Shown: positions 8,998-17,790 of the stretch, in pieces
How the letters are laid out: each line of letters starts with the position of its first letter
Numbering within the stretch: position 1 is the stretch's first letter
Assembly: GCA_017554305.1 (NCBI GenBank)
Contig: JAFZIN010000032.1
Coordinates: 44,316-108,315, forward strand
Source of the DNA: Bacteroidales bacterium
Lineage (GTDB): Bacteria; Bacteroidota; Bacteroidia; Bacteroidales; UBA932
Length of the DNA stretch: 64,000 bases
Reading direction: 5' to 3'
Notes under the pieces: generated by a model
Databases searched by the model: none
Seen by the model: only the letters and a program-made list of their open reading frames with translations
Told to the model about the DNA's origin: nothing
Program-made: the position numbers and the translations under genes

Positions 8998-10197
8998 ATG
9001 ATTTTTTCAGAAGTTGCAGGTCATAAAGAGCTTAAGGAATCCCTCAAGAAAATGGTTCAGGGGGGAAAGATGCCGCACGCGCTTCTCTTTTCTGAGCAGA
9101 GCGGATGCGGGGCACTCCCTCTGGTTCTGGCACTTACACAGTTCATCTTCTGTAAGACCCGCCGTGCTCTTGCAAGCGGAGATGATACCTGGGTTGTTAA
9201 GGGACTCTTTGGAGACGAGCCGGACTCTCTTCCTACTGACGATTCCTGTCAGGTCTGCTCCTCCTGCATAAAGATCAGAAACCTGGCCCACCCGGATTTC
9301 CATTTCTTGTTCCCAATCAACACCACTCCGCTGGTAGACAAGGGCAAGAAGGCCCCAATGGATATGTACTATGAAATCTTCCGCAAAATTGTGGAGGAGA
9401 ACCCGTACTTCTCTGAGCAAGACCTCTATAGAGAGATGGGGCTTGAAAATAAGATGGGTCTTATTGGCGTAAACGAGGCCTCCTGGCTTATAGACAAACT
9501 GAGCTTTACCGCATACGAGGGCGGAAGCAAAGTGGTGTTGATTCTCTACCCGGAGAGGATGAATCTTGAGGCGGCTAATAAACTGTTAAAGAGCATAGAG
9601 GAGCCAACTGAAGATACCTTCTTCTTCCTTATAACAACAGATCCTGAGAAGATTATAAAGACCATCCGCTCACGCTGCAGGTTAATAGAAGTTCCGCCAA
9701 TAGAAAAGGAAGATTTACAAAAAGCTATCGCAGAGAAATATAAGATGAGTTCAGAAGAGGCGCTTAAGTGGGCCCTCTGCGCTCAGGGTAGTTTTGGCAG
9801 GGCAATGGAGATGATTGAAGAGAGCCAGCAGGAGAAGGAAGATTTTGAAGATTTTATCTCACTGTTCCGCCTGGTAGACGAGCGTGACCTTACGGGCTTA
9901 CTAGCTCTGGGCCAGGAGCTTGCAAGGAAGGGAAAGGAGGAGCAGAAACTCTTCTGCCGCAACGCTTTAAAGAGTCTGCGCACTATGTTTATGATAAAGA
10001 TGGGGCAGGAGAATATCTCTTACTCATCTCCAAATCACATTGAGCAGATGAAGACTCTGGCGGAGAGGCTTAAGGAGGATTTCTTCCAGAAAGGATATGA
10101 CATTTTTAACAATTCAATAGAGTGCATAGAGAGAAACGTGAACGCAAAATTTATCTTCTGTGACTTGTGTAATGCGCTCTACATAAACATAATATAA
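8998..10197 (+). CDS. holB: DNA polymerase III delta' subunit
   Basis: A 399-residue clamp-loader AAA+ subunit. The N-terminal region matches HolB: EVAGHKELKESL, HALLF, a zinc-binding cysteine set (C-x-V-C-SS-C, with an earlier Cys in FIFC), a Walker B-like region and the sensor segment KLLKSIEEPTEDTFFFLIT, then IRSRC. The P-loop is degenerate (SEQSGCGAL, no Lys/Ser/Thr), as is normal for delta', which does not hydrolyse ATP. It is first in a compact plus-strand operon and overlaps ricT by one base. Confidence 0.93.
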   Translation: MIFSEVAGHKELKESLKKMVQGGKMPHALLFSEQSGCGALPLVLALTQFIFCKTRRALASGDDTWVVKGLFGDEPDSLPTDDSCQVCSSCIKIRNLAHPDFHFLFPINTTPLVDKGKKAPMDMYYEIFRKIVEENPYFSEQDLYREMGLENKMGLIGVNEASWLIDKLSFTAYEGGSKVVLILYPERMNLEAANKLLKSIEEPTEDTFFFLITTDPEKIIKTIRSRCRLIEVPPIEKEDLQKAIAEKYKMSSEEALKWALCAQGSFGRAMEMIEESQQEKEDFEDFISLFRLVDERDLTGLLALGQELARKGKEEQKLFCRNALKSLRTMFMIKMGQENISYSSPNHIEQMKTLAERLKEDFFQKGYDIFNNSIECIERNVNAKFIFCDLCNALYINII

Positions 10198-11336
10198 TGG
10201 ATGCAGAAAAACTGACATACGATTGTCACCGTGGTTGTGAAGTTACCTCAAACCCAGACGGTTCCCCTTGTGCCAGATACAATATGGGGTGCTGCAAGAG
10301 AGCGGTCTTTGACTGGCTTACCGGCATTCCTGACGATGAGATGGAGAAGCTCTTTGAGGTGCGTTTTAAGAATACTCACAAAGGAATCTATATTAATGAT
10401 TCTCAGCTGGTTCTAAGGGAGGGAGATATTGTTGTTACCGAGGCTCAGAACGGATATGACGTAGGAATTATTACTCTTGCGGGTGCGGTTATTGCCCATC
10501 AGCTTAAGAGAAACAAAATTGAGCATAAGTCTTACGAGTTTAAGAAGATATACCGCAAAGCGCGTCCGGCCGATATTCAAAAGTGGCAGGAGGCAATTGC
10601 AAGAGAGCATCAGACAATGATCCGCAGCCGTGTTCTGGCGGCCAACCTGGGGCTTGAGATGAAGATTGGAGACGTTGAGTTTCAGGGAGATGGAACAAAG
10701 GCTATCTTCTATTACATTGCAGACGGCAGAGTAGATTTCCGTCAGCTGATTAAAGATTTTGCAGAGGAGTTTCACATCAGAGTGGAGATGCGTCAGATTG
10801 GTGCGCGCCAGGAGGCGGGCCTGATTGGAGGCATTGGCGTTTGCGGACAGGCTCTCTGCTGCTCAAGGTATATAAATGATTTCCAATCTATTACCACAGC
10901 GGCGGCAAGATGCCAGGATCTCTCGCTCAACCCTCAGAAACTTGCGGGCCAGTGCGGCAAACTCAAATGCTGCATAAACTACGAGGCTCCTGTTTACATA
11001 GACGCCAAAGAGAAACTGCCTCAGATTAACGAGCCGCTCCACCTGGAAGACGGTGATGTTAACGTTGTGAAAACAGATGTCTTAAAGGGAGTTATGTGGT
11101 TCTCCTATCTGGATAAGGAGGGAGATGATGCTTACCCGCTCAAGGTGGATAAGGTGAATGAGATTCTCTCTCTGAACCGTGAGGGAAAGAAGGCCGCCTC
11201 CATTGCAAGAGAGCCAAAGGAGAAGGTGATAGACTTTAAGAGCGCGGCAGGAGAAGACAGCATCACCAGATTTGATGAGGTTAAACGCAAGAAGAATAAT
11301 TCCCGCAACCGCTTTAAGCAAAGAAGATCAAAATGA
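10197..11336 (+). CDS. ricT: RicT/PSP1 family protein
   Basis: A 379-residue PSP1-domain protein. The PSP1 C-terminal domain is recognisable by KIYRKARPADIQKW, FYYIADGRVDFRQL and, most diagnostically, GGIGVCGQALCCSRY followed by NPQKLAGQCGKLKCCINYE. The cysteines at those sites bind Fe-S in the B. subtilis RicAFT complex. Bacteroidota lack sporulation, so the role is probably RNA processing or general regulation. Bacteroidota members have an extra Cys-rich N-terminus, seen here (CHRGC, CARYNMGCCKR). ricT next to gldH and holB is a common Bacteroidales arrangement. Its stop overlaps gldH by 4 bp (ATGA). Confidence 0.92.
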   Translation: MDAEKLTYDCHRGCEVTSNPDGSPCARYNMGCCKRAVFDWLTGIPDDEMEKLFEVRFKNTHKGIYINDSQLVLREGDIVVTEAQNGYDVGIITLAGAVIAHQLKRNKIEHKSYEFKKIYRKARPADIQKWQEAIAREHQTMIRSRVLAANLGLEMKIGDVEFQGDGTKAIFYYIADGRVDFRQLIKDFAEEFHIRVEMRQIGARQEAGLIGGIGVCGQALCCSRYINDFQSITTAAARCQDLSLNPQKLAGQCGKLKCCINYEAPVYIDAKEKLPQINEPLHLEDGDVNVVKTDVLKGVMWFSYLDKEGDDAYPLKVDKVNEILSLNREGKKAASIAREPKEKVIDFKSAAGEDSITRFDEVKRKKNNSRNRFKQRRSK

Positions 11337-11818
11337 TCTCCAAACGCAGAGCCCTTATATTATCTTCTCTTATTATCTTTCTTGCGGCAGGTTGCCGCGA
11401 GCCGCTTAAACACTTCACCTTCAGGAGCCTGGACGGTAACGGCTGGCTGCCGGAAGATACGCTCTCCTTTGAGCTGGATTTAAGAAAAACAGATGAGGGA
11501 AAGAACATCTACATCTCCTCCTCCTTCAGAGAGTTTGAGGGGAAGCAGGTGATGAAAGAGGGGCCGTTTTCTTTTTTCATCACGATGGTTTCACCTTCCG
11601 GAACGGTTCTGCGTGATACTCTCTCTCTGCCTTTTAACTCCCTGCAGATGAAGAGCAAAAAAGAGGGAAAGATTGTTCAGCTGCAGTGGCCGTACCTGTT
11701 GGATGTTAAACCTGCGGAGGAGGGAATTTGGAAGATAGAACTCACCCGCCCCAAGGGAGATAGTCCTGTTTACGAGAGAGTGAGGGGCGTTGGAATAAGC
11801 TGTAAGGCAACACCTTAA
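11333..11818 (+). CDS. gldH: GldH-type lipoprotein
   Basis: A 161-residue lipoprotein with a lipobox (LAAGC, Cys21). Length, the FRSLDGNGW segment, the DTLSFELDL strand and the position directly after ricT match GldH. GldH is required for gliding in Flavobacterium, but non-gliding Bacteroidales keep it, presumably for another envelope role. No other gld or por genes are in this window. Translational coupling to ricT (ATGA). Confidence 0.85.
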   Translation: MISKRRALILSSLIIFLAAGCREPLKHFTFRSLDGNGWLPEDTLSFELDLRKTDEGKNIYISSSFREFEGKQVMKEGPFSFFITMVSPSGTVLRDTLSLPFNSLQMKSKKEGKIVQLQWPYLLDVKPAEEGIWKIELTRPKGDSPVYERVRGVGISCKATP

Positions 11819-11824
11819 AAGAAG

Positions 11825-12595
11825 ATGAGCACAGTAAATAAATTAGAGAAATTCCGTCAGAACGAGACCTTTGCCTCTCTTCTCCAACCAAAAAAGGAGG
11901 AGCTTTTCCGCAAAGATTTCCGCCTTAAGGGCAGGTGGCAGAGTGAAGAGTTTAAGAACTCCAATCCTATCACCTTGGAACTTGGTTGCGGTAAAGGAGA
12001 GTATACAGTTTCTCTGGCCAAACTCTTTCCTAATAGGAATTTCATAGGAATGGATATTAAGGGTGCCCGTCTTTGGAAGGGGGCTAAAGAGGTGGAAGAG
12101 AGCGGAATAAAGAATGTGAGGTTCCTCCGCACAAACATAGATTTCATTGAGTGGATTTACGGGCAGGATGAGGTTAGTGAAATCTGGATAACCTTTGCAG
12201 ATCCGCAGCTGCGCTCTCCGCGCAAAAGACTCTCAGGTTCTATGTTTTTGGAAAGGTACCGCAAGTTTCTGAAGCCGGGCGGTGTTATTCATCTTAAGAC
12301 AGACAGCCGTTATCTGCACGAGTATACAAAAGCTGTCGCGGAGCAAAATAAACTTAATATAATTTGCTGCAGCACAGATGTTTATAAAGAGGCGGAGAAT
12401 ACATCACAGCCGTTTCCAAAGGAGCTTACAACCGTTCAGACTTTTTACGAACAGTACTTTTTGAAGATGGGTCTTCCAATTACCTATCTCTCATTTCAGT
12501 TAAACAACAGCGAGCCAATTAAAGAGCCGGTTTGGGATTCAGATTACTGGCTGGGCAAAGAGAATGAAGGCCGCATTTTAGGTAGAATCAGATAG
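11825..12595 (+). CDS. trmB: tRNA (guanine-N7-)-methyltransferase
   Basis: A 256-residue class I SAM methyltransferase that makes m7G46 in tRNA. Seen: LELGCGKGEY (SAM loop), the IGMDIKGARLWKGAKE acidic-loop motif, the FLRTNIDFIEW segment, and ITFADPQLRSPRKRLSG, which corresponds to the FPDPWPKKRHxKRR-type loop but carries Gln/Leu-Arg-Ser in place of the Trp-Pro-Lys residues. The variant loop is usual for Bacteroidales TrmB as far as I recall. Sixth bp after gldH and 1 bp before the M20 gene. Confidence 0.92.
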   Translation: MSTVNKLEKFRQNETFASLLQPKKEELFRKDFRLKGRWQSEEFKNSNPITLELGCGKGEYTVSLAKLFPNRNFIGMDIKGARLWKGAKEVEESGIKNVRFLRTNIDFIEWIYGQDEVSEIWITFADPQLRSPRKRLSGSMFLERYRKFLKPGGVIHLKTDSRYLHEYTKAVAEQNKLNIICCSTDVYKEAENTSQPFPKELTTVQTFYEQYFLKMGLPITYLSFQLNNSEPIKEPVWDSDYWLGKENEGRILGRIR

Positions 12596-12596
12596 T

Positions 12597-13721
12597 ATGA
12601 AAGAAATTACAGAGCTGCGTCATAAGATACACAGCAGGCCGTGTTTATCCGGAGAAGAAAAAGAGACGGCAGAAATTGTATGCTCTTTTTTAAGAGAGTG
12701 CAAGCCTGATGTGTTGTTGGAAAATGTTGGCGGATACGGTGTTGTTGCAACATTCAAAGGTGGAGAGAACGGTCCTAAAATTCTTCTGAGATGTGAACTG
12801 GATGCTCTTCCAATAACGGAGACAAGCGGAAAGGAATATTGCTCTCAAAAGAGCGGTGTTGCCCACTCCTGCGGTCATGATGGTCACATTGCCGTACTTT
12901 GTGCTATTGCCCGCGCTATCTCACTCAACCGCAGCCTTTTAGGCAGCGGAGAGATAACCCTTCTTTTCCAGCCGGAAGAGGAGACGGGAAGAGGTGCACT
13001 TCGTATGGCGGAGGTGTTAAAAAAGAGGGGAGTTCACTTTGATTACGCCATTGCATTTCACAACTGGCCGGGCAAAAAATATAAGAGCGTGGTTCTCTAT
13101 CCGGAGTGCTACGCCTGGGCATCCACCGGAATGAAGATTGAATTTTTAGGAAAACAATCTCACGCAAGTGATCCGCAACTGGCTCTTAATCCAACAGTTG
13201 CAATAATGCGCCTTATAGAGAAAGTTCTCTCTGTAAACCAGACGCTCTCCTATTCAACCATTGTAAATGTAAACATTGGAAGTGAAGATTACGGCATTAC
13301 TCCGGGTGAGGGATATGTTGCTCTGACTGCAAGAAGCCAAACAGACAGTGGGCTGCAAATGCTTGTATCTCAAATAGAAGATGATGCCCGCAAACTTGCC
13401 GCAGAAAACTCTCTTGCTGTAAATATCTCTTATACAGACTCTTTCCCGGCAACGGTAAACAGCCCTAAACTTACTCAGATGATAGAAGAGACGGCAGAGC
13501 AGCTTGGTTACACCACGGAAAAAGATTTTGAGGGAACTCACGGAAGTGATGATTTTGTGCACTTTACAAAGATGAGCACCCAGTCCTCTTTCTTTGATAT
13601 AGGTGCAGGAGAAGAGCACCCGCAGCTTCACAACTCTGCGTTTGACTTTGATGATTCTCTGATTCCTGTATTTGTAGAGATTATTTCTTGCGTTTGCAGA
13701 CGAATTCTGCAAACTCTTTAA
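12597..13721 (+). CDS. M20 family amidohydrolase (N-acyl amino acid hydrolase type)
   Basis: A 374-residue M20D-type metallohydrolase. Visible are LRCELDALPI, the HSCGHDGH zinc motif, the PEEETGRGA segment with the catalytic Glu pair, a dimerisation domain insert and the C-terminal EGTHGSDDF and GAGEEHPQLHN motifs. Such enzymes deacylate N-acyl amino acids or related amides (hippurate hydrolase, IAA-amino acid hydrolase). The precise substrate is not readable. It is last in the holB operon. Its final 41 bp overlap the 3' end of the convergent polyprenyl synthase gene, so both C-termini share DNA. Confidence 0.9.
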   Translation: MKEITELRHKIHSRPCLSGEEKETAEIVCSFLRECKPDVLLENVGGYGVVATFKGGENGPKILLRCELDALPITETSGKEYCSQKSGVAHSCGHDGHIAVLCAIARAISLNRSLLGSGEITLLFQPEEETGRGALRMAEVLKKRGVHFDYAIAFHNWPGKKYKSVVLYPECYAWASTGMKIEFLGKQSHASDPQLALNPTVAIMRLIEKVLSVNQTLSYSTIVNVNIGSEDYGITPGEGYVALTARSQTDSGLQMLVSQIEDDARKLAAENSLAVNISYTDSFPATVNSPKLTQMIEETAEQLGYTTEKDFEGTHGSDDFVHFTKMSTQSSFFDIGAGEEHPQLHNSAFDFDDSLIPVFVEIISCVCRRILQTL

Positions 13722-14673
13722 GCATCTGCTTATCCGGAGAATCGGGCAGTACGTCCAGACCCTTTATTCCCATTGTAAGGTATTGGTTTGCAACATTCTG
13801 TGCATACTCCAATCCTCCGCTTTCATTAACAAAGTTAAAGACCTCTTCTACTATCTGCTTCTCACGTTCAGGTGTGCAGACGGTTTCTGAGAGTTCTTTA
13901 ATCTTGGCAATGACCTCTCCTCTCTTTTCCGGTGCGTTTTTGAATGCGCCCAAAAGAGGGAGCGTTATCTTTCTCTCTTTTAAGTCTATACCAAAGTTCT
14001 TGCCTGTCTCCATAGATGGAGAGTAATCAAAAATATCGTCTCTTATCTGAAAGGCAAGACCCAGATATTTTGCAAATGAAGCCACTCCGTCTACAACAGG
14101 CTGAGGGGCGTTAACTGCGTATGCTGCAGCCTTTACCGTTGCTTCAAATAGAACAGCCGTTTTACCGTAGATGATAATAAAATAATCCTCCTCCGTGGTA
14201 TCCATCTCGTCTGCCTTGTCTATCTGGAGAAGTTCTCCCTCGCTCAGTTTTTTGGTGGCATCCGTAAAGAGGTTTATAATCTTTCTGTCACACTTGCTTG
14301 CAAGAACGGCAAGCACTACGCTCAGCCAGAAATCGCCGGTAAGAACAGCAACGTAAGGGGTAAACAACGCTCCCACGGTTGGGGCGTTTCTTCTTTTTGA
14401 GGCCTGGTCTACAACGTCATCGTGAAGCAGAGTGGCTGTGTGCAGCATCTCGGAAACAGCTGCACAGCAGTAACTTGCCTCTGTAAGAGTACCGCAGCAT
14501 CTACCCACCAGCAGGGAGAGGAGAGGTCTCATCTCCTTTCCCCTGTTGCCGAGTATATACTTATTGACGCTGTTCAGGTAAGAACGGTCTGTTTTGAGAG
14601 CTTCATAGAGTACTCCGCGATACTTGTCTACATCATCTCCCAGAAAGGCCCTTACCCCCTCAATGTCTGCCAT
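13681..14673 (-). CDS. Polyprenyl synthetase (trans-isoprenyl diphosphate synthase)
   Basis: A 330-residue long-chain prenyl diphosphate synthase, the likely source of the menaquinone side chain. The first Asp-rich motif is LLHDDVVD followed by SKRRNAPTVG, and the second is QIRDDIFDYS. The GKEMRPLLSLLVGR segment gives the IPP-binding Arg. Of IspB/octaprenyl type by length; chain length cannot be read with confidence. It is the last gene of trxA-barrel-prenyl synthase, starting 6 bp after the barrel stop, and its 3' end overlaps the convergent M20 gene by 41 bp. Confidence 0.9.
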   Translation of the reverse strand: MADIEGVRAFLGDDVDKYRGVLYEALKTDRSYLNSVNKYILGNRGKEMRPLLSLLVGRCCGTLTEASYCCAAVSEMLHTATLLHDDVVDQASKRRNAPTVGALFTPYVAVLTGDFWLSVVLAVLASKCDRKIINLFTDATKKLSEGELLQIDKADEMDTTEEDYFIIIYGKTAVLFEATVKAAAYAVNAPQPVVDGVASFAKYLGLAFQIRDDIFDYSPSMETGKNFGIDLKERKITLPLLGAFKNAPEKRGEVIAKIKELSETVCTPEREKQIVEEVFNFVNESGGLEYAQNVANQYLTMGIKGLDVLPDSPDKQMLKEFAEFVCKRKK

Positions 14674-14679
14674 TTCTCT

Positions 14680-15279
14680 TTAGAATATGAAGGCAAGTGA
14701 AACCTCCAGACCTTTCTGCTTGGAAGTCTTCCAACCATCGTAGGTGCCTTTTTCTCCCTCTCCAACCTTAGAAATATCCCAGTTGTATCTTACGTTTACC
14801 TGGAACTTCCAAAGATCTGCACCAACTCCTAAACCCACACCGCCGGTGAATCTGTTAAGATCATCCCAGGAACCGGCATTGTGGTTCTTACCAATGGCGT
14901 AGCTGATGTACGGAACAGCCTGAACGTAAGGCCTTACCACAACCAGGTTGAATCCGTACTGGATGCTGAGAGGTATCTGCAGATACTGCAGTTCAATCTT
15001 CTCATTGGTTGCGCCCGGCATGCTCTCTCTTGGAGCAATGGTTGCCGTTCTGTTAATGAAGAGCAACTCAGGCTGAACTACAAAGCCAGGAGTAACGTGG
15101 TGGCTGTAAAGGATACCGGCTTGGTAACCAATGTTATCCTTAAATTTAAAATCTTTGTTGATGTTTGATAGTTTGGTGGTATAGATACCGCCCTTAATAC
15201 CAAACTGTGCCTTAGCAACATTGGCAGTTGCTGCAAATGCAAAAGCTGCAATAAGTGCTATTGCTAAAATTCTTTTCAT
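14680..15279 (-). CDS. PorT-like outer-membrane beta-barrel protein
   Basis: A 199-residue protein with a signal peptide (about residues 1-24, ending AKAQ), then FGIKGGIYTTKLSN, a start typical of outer-membrane beta-barrel (OMP_b-brl_2/PorT-like) proteins with about eight strands, and a terminal Phe (LAFIF). Alternating strands such as GGVGLGVGADLWKFQVNVRY are visible. Role unknown. Placed between trxA and the prenyl synthase with 6-12 bp gaps. Confidence 0.8.
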   Translation of the reverse strand: MKRILAIALIAAFAFAATANVAKAQFGIKGGIYTTKLSNINKDFKFKDNIGYQAGILYSHHVTPGFVVQPELLFINRTATIAPRESMPGATNEKIELQYLQIPLSIQYGFNLVVVRPYVQAVPYISYAIGKNHNAGSWDDLNRFTGGVGLGVGADLWKFQVNVRYNWDISKVGEGEKGTYDGWKTSKQKGLEVSLAFIF

Positions 15280-15291
15280 AATATGTTTAGT

Positions 15292-15609
15292 TTATAATAA
15301 TGCTTTCAATTTTTCCTCAATTGCCTCTTTTGTGTTGGAACCCACCATCTTATCCTTTAACTCTCCGTCTTTGAAGAAGAGAAGGGTTGGGATATTTCTG
15401 ATGCCGTAATTTACAGGAGCCTCTTCCGCCTCCTCTACGTTACACTTAGCAATTACTGCACGTCCTTCATACTCTGCAGCAAGCTGTTCTACAATTGGGG
15501 CAATCATGCGGCAGGGACCGCACCAGGTAGCCCAAAAATCTACCATAACAGGAAGTTTGCTCTCAAGAACAACCTCTTTGAAATTGGAATCAACAACGGT
15601 AATCTCCAT
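15292..15609 (-). CDS. trxA: Thioredoxin
   Basis: A 105-residue cytoplasmic thioredoxin. The active site is WCGPC at residues 29-33 in the usual context DFWATWCGPC-RMIAP, and the cis-Pro segment is IRNIPTLLFF. Length and motifs are canonical. It heads a minus-strand unit with the barrel protein and the prenyl synthase. Confidence 0.95.
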   Translation of the reverse strand: MEITVVDSNFKEVVLESKLPVMVDFWATWCGPCRMIAPIVEQLAAEYEGRAVIAKCNVEEAEEAPVNYGIRNIPTLLFFKDGELKDKMVGSNTKEAIEEKLKALL

Positions 15610-15679
15610 ATCAGTAACTTTAATTGAAAAAAACTTTAATTATCAGGTTGCTAAATTAGCATTTATTTTTCAGAAATCG

Positions 15680-15687
15680 TATTTTTG
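15680..15687 (+). promoter_or_regulatory. -7 element TATTTTTG for kbl-lgt
   Basis: TATTTTTG lies 34 bp before the kbl ATG, in the divergent region between trxA and kbl. No obvious -33 element. Confidence 0.55.
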
Positions 15688-15721
15688 TTAAAGCCAAACG
15701 GAAACTCAAAAACAAATCAAT

Positions 15722-16912
15722 ATGTATAAAGATTTTCAATCATACCTAAAAACAGAGCTCGGCTCAATTAAAAAGGCCGGCCTGTACAAAGAGGAGAGAG
15801 TTATTGTTTCCCCTCAGAGAGCAGATATAAAAGTTGCAGGCGGAAAAGAGGTTCTGAACTTCTGTGCCAACAACTACCTGGGTCTTTCAGACAATCCACG
15901 TCTTATTAAGGCCGCTAAAAAGGCCTTGGATACAAGAGGTTACGGAATGAGTTCCGTAAGATTCATCTGCGGAACCGGAGATCTTCAGAAAGAGTTGGAG
16001 AAGAAAATCTCCGAATTCTTTGGTACGGAAGATACCATCCTTTACACCTCCTGCTTTGATGCAAACGGCGGAGTGTTTGAACCTCTCTTTAACGAGGAGG
16101 ATGCCATTATCTCCGATGCCCTCAACCACGCTTCCATCATAGACGGCGTAAGACTCTGCAAGGCTGTTCGTTACAGATATGCCAATGCAGATATGAAGGA
16201 GCTTGAGGAGTGCCTTAAGAAGGCTCAGAAACAGCGCTACAGAATTATAGTTACAGACGGTGTCTTCTCAATGGACGGCAACGTTGCTCCTGTAGATAAA
16301 ATCTACGCTCTTGCAAAGAAGTACAATGCAATGGTAATGGTAGACGAGTCTCACTCTGCAGGCGTTGTTGGAAAGACCGGAAGAGGTACAACGGAACTCT
16401 ATAAACTCAGAGGCAAGATTGAGATTCTCACCGGTACGCTCGGTAAATCCTTTGGCGGTGCAGTTGGCGGATTTACAACGGGTAAGAAGGAGATTATTGC
16501 AATGTTAAGACAGCGCTCACGTCCTTACCTCTTCTCCAACTCTATTCCTCCAATGGTTGCAGCCGCAGGTATTGAGATGTTCAATATGATGAGCCAGACC
16601 AACAAGCTGCAGGATAAGCTTCACGCAAATACTGCATACTTTGTAGATAAGATGAAGAAGGCCGGCTTTGACATTAAACCTACCCAGAGTGCAATATGTG
16701 CCGTAATGCTCTATGATGCAAAACTCTCACAGCAGATGGCCGCAAAACTTCTGGATGAGGGAATCTATGTAGTTGGTTTCTACTATCCTGTTGTGCCTAA
16801 GGATCTTGCAAGAATCCGTGTTCAGGTTTCCGCAGGCCACTCCAAGAAACAGTTAGACAAGGCCGTTGCCGCCTTCACCAAGATAGCCAAGGAACTCAAG
16901 GTTCTTAAATAA
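15722..16912 (+). CDS. kbl: Glycine C-acetyltransferase (2-amino-3-ketobutyrate CoA ligase)
   Basis: A 396-residue alpha-oxoamine synthase (PLP fold type I). It converts 2-amino-3-ketobutyrate and CoA to glycine and acetyl-CoA in threonine breakdown. Near-canonical Kbl motifs: NFCANNYLGLS, the GYGMSSVRFICGT run, DALNHASIIDG, VMVDESHSAG and the PLP lysine at K242 in LTGTLGKSFGG. Length matches Kbl. No threonine dehydrogenase gene is adjacent. It is 8 bp upstream of lgt. Confidence 0.94.
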   Translation: MYKDFQSYLKTELGSIKKAGLYKEERVIVSPQRADIKVAGGKEVLNFCANNYLGLSDNPRLIKAAKKALDTRGYGMSSVRFICGTGDLQKELEKKISEFFGTEDTILYTSCFDANGGVFEPLFNEEDAIISDALNHASIIDGVRLCKAVRYRYANADMKELEECLKKAQKQRYRIIVTDGVFSMDGNVAPVDKIYALAKKYNAMVMVDESHSAGVVGKTGRGTTELYKLRGKIEILTGTLGKSFGGAVGGFTTGKKEIIAMLRQRSRPYLFSNSIPPMVAAAGIEMFNMMSQTNKLQDKLHANTAYFVDKMKKAGFDIKPTQSAICAVMLYDAKLSQQMAAKLLDEGIYVVGFYYPVVPKDLARIRVQVSAGHSKKQLDKAVAAFTKIAKELKVLK

Positions 16913-16920
16913 AACGCACT

Positions 16921-17790
16921 ATGACAGCATTACTTCAAAGCATATTATTCGTAAGATGGGACGTAAGCCCCTACATCTTTTCCGTTGGACACTTCCAGGT
17001 AAGATGGTACGGCCTTCTCTTTGTGAGCGGCTTCATCTTTGGCTACTGGCTCTTTTCAAAGTTCTACAAGAGAGAGGGTATGCCGGCAAAACTCCTGGAT
17101 CCAATGCTTTATATGCTTTTGATCTGTGCTTTGGTTGGTGCCCGCTTAGGACACGTTCTATTTTATGACTTGGATTTCTACCTTGCCAATCCTTCTGAGA
17201 TTCTGAAGGTTTGGCATGGTGGACTTGCCAGCCACGGAGGTGCAATTGCAATCCTTTTTGGAGTATGGTGGTATGTTCACAAGTATGGCAAGAAGTACAA
17301 TATAGACTACATCTGGATTGTAGACCGCCTGGCAATAGCAATACCGTTTGCGGGAATGGCTATCCGCTTAGGAAATCTCATGAATTCAGAGATTTACGGC
17401 TTTGAGACAACTGTTCCATGGGGCTTTATCTTTGTTCGTGACGGCCAAACGGCAGCACATCATCCAACTCAGCTTTATGAGGCTCTCTCATATCTTTTGA
17501 TAGGAATCATAATGGTTGTGCTCTACTATAAAAAGAAGGAGAGCGAGCCCAAAAAACCGCTCTACCGCGGCTTTCTGTTCGGCCTCTTTTTAGTCCTTCT
17601 TTTTGGAGCAAGATTCTTTATTGAGTACTTCAAACTTCCTCAGGAAGGGAGTGATGCAGTTGCAATGAGTGCCGGCAGACTGCTAAACAACGGCCAGCTT
17701 TTAAGCATCCCGTTTGTTGTTGCAGGCATCATAATCATCATCTGGAGTTACGTAGCCAGGAAACCTCTTTTACGCCAAGAAAAGAAGTAA
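16921..17790 (+). CDS. lgt: Prolipoprotein diacylglyceryl transferase
   Basis: A 289-residue inner-membrane enzyme with about seven transmembrane helices that puts diacylglycerol on the lipobox Cys of prolipoproteins. Motifs: VRWYGLLF, GARLGHVLFYD, GGLASHGGAI and the Lgt signature IRLGNLMNSEIYG, with HHPTQLYEALSY. It serves the many lipoproteins seen in this window. No gap to the next gene. Confidence 0.95.
   Translation: MTALLQSILFVRWDVSPYIFSVGHFQVRWYGLLFVSGFIFGYWLFSKFYKREGMPAKLLDPMLYMLLICALVGARLGHVLFYDLDFYLANPSEILKVWHGGLASHGGAIAILFGVWWYVHKYGKKYNIDYIWIVDRLAIAIPFAGMAIRLGNLMNSEIYGFETTVPWGFIFVRDGQTAAHHPTQLYEALSYLLIGIIMVVLYYKKKESEPKKPLYRGFLFGLFLVLLFGARFFIEYFKLPQEGSDAVAMSAGRLLNNGQLLSIPFVVAGIIIIIWSYVARKPLLRQEKK

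Noticed and set aside
8998-10197. Defective ATPase (missing Walker A Lys) in HolB
   Set aside because: Loss of the P-loop lysine is normal for delta' subunits.
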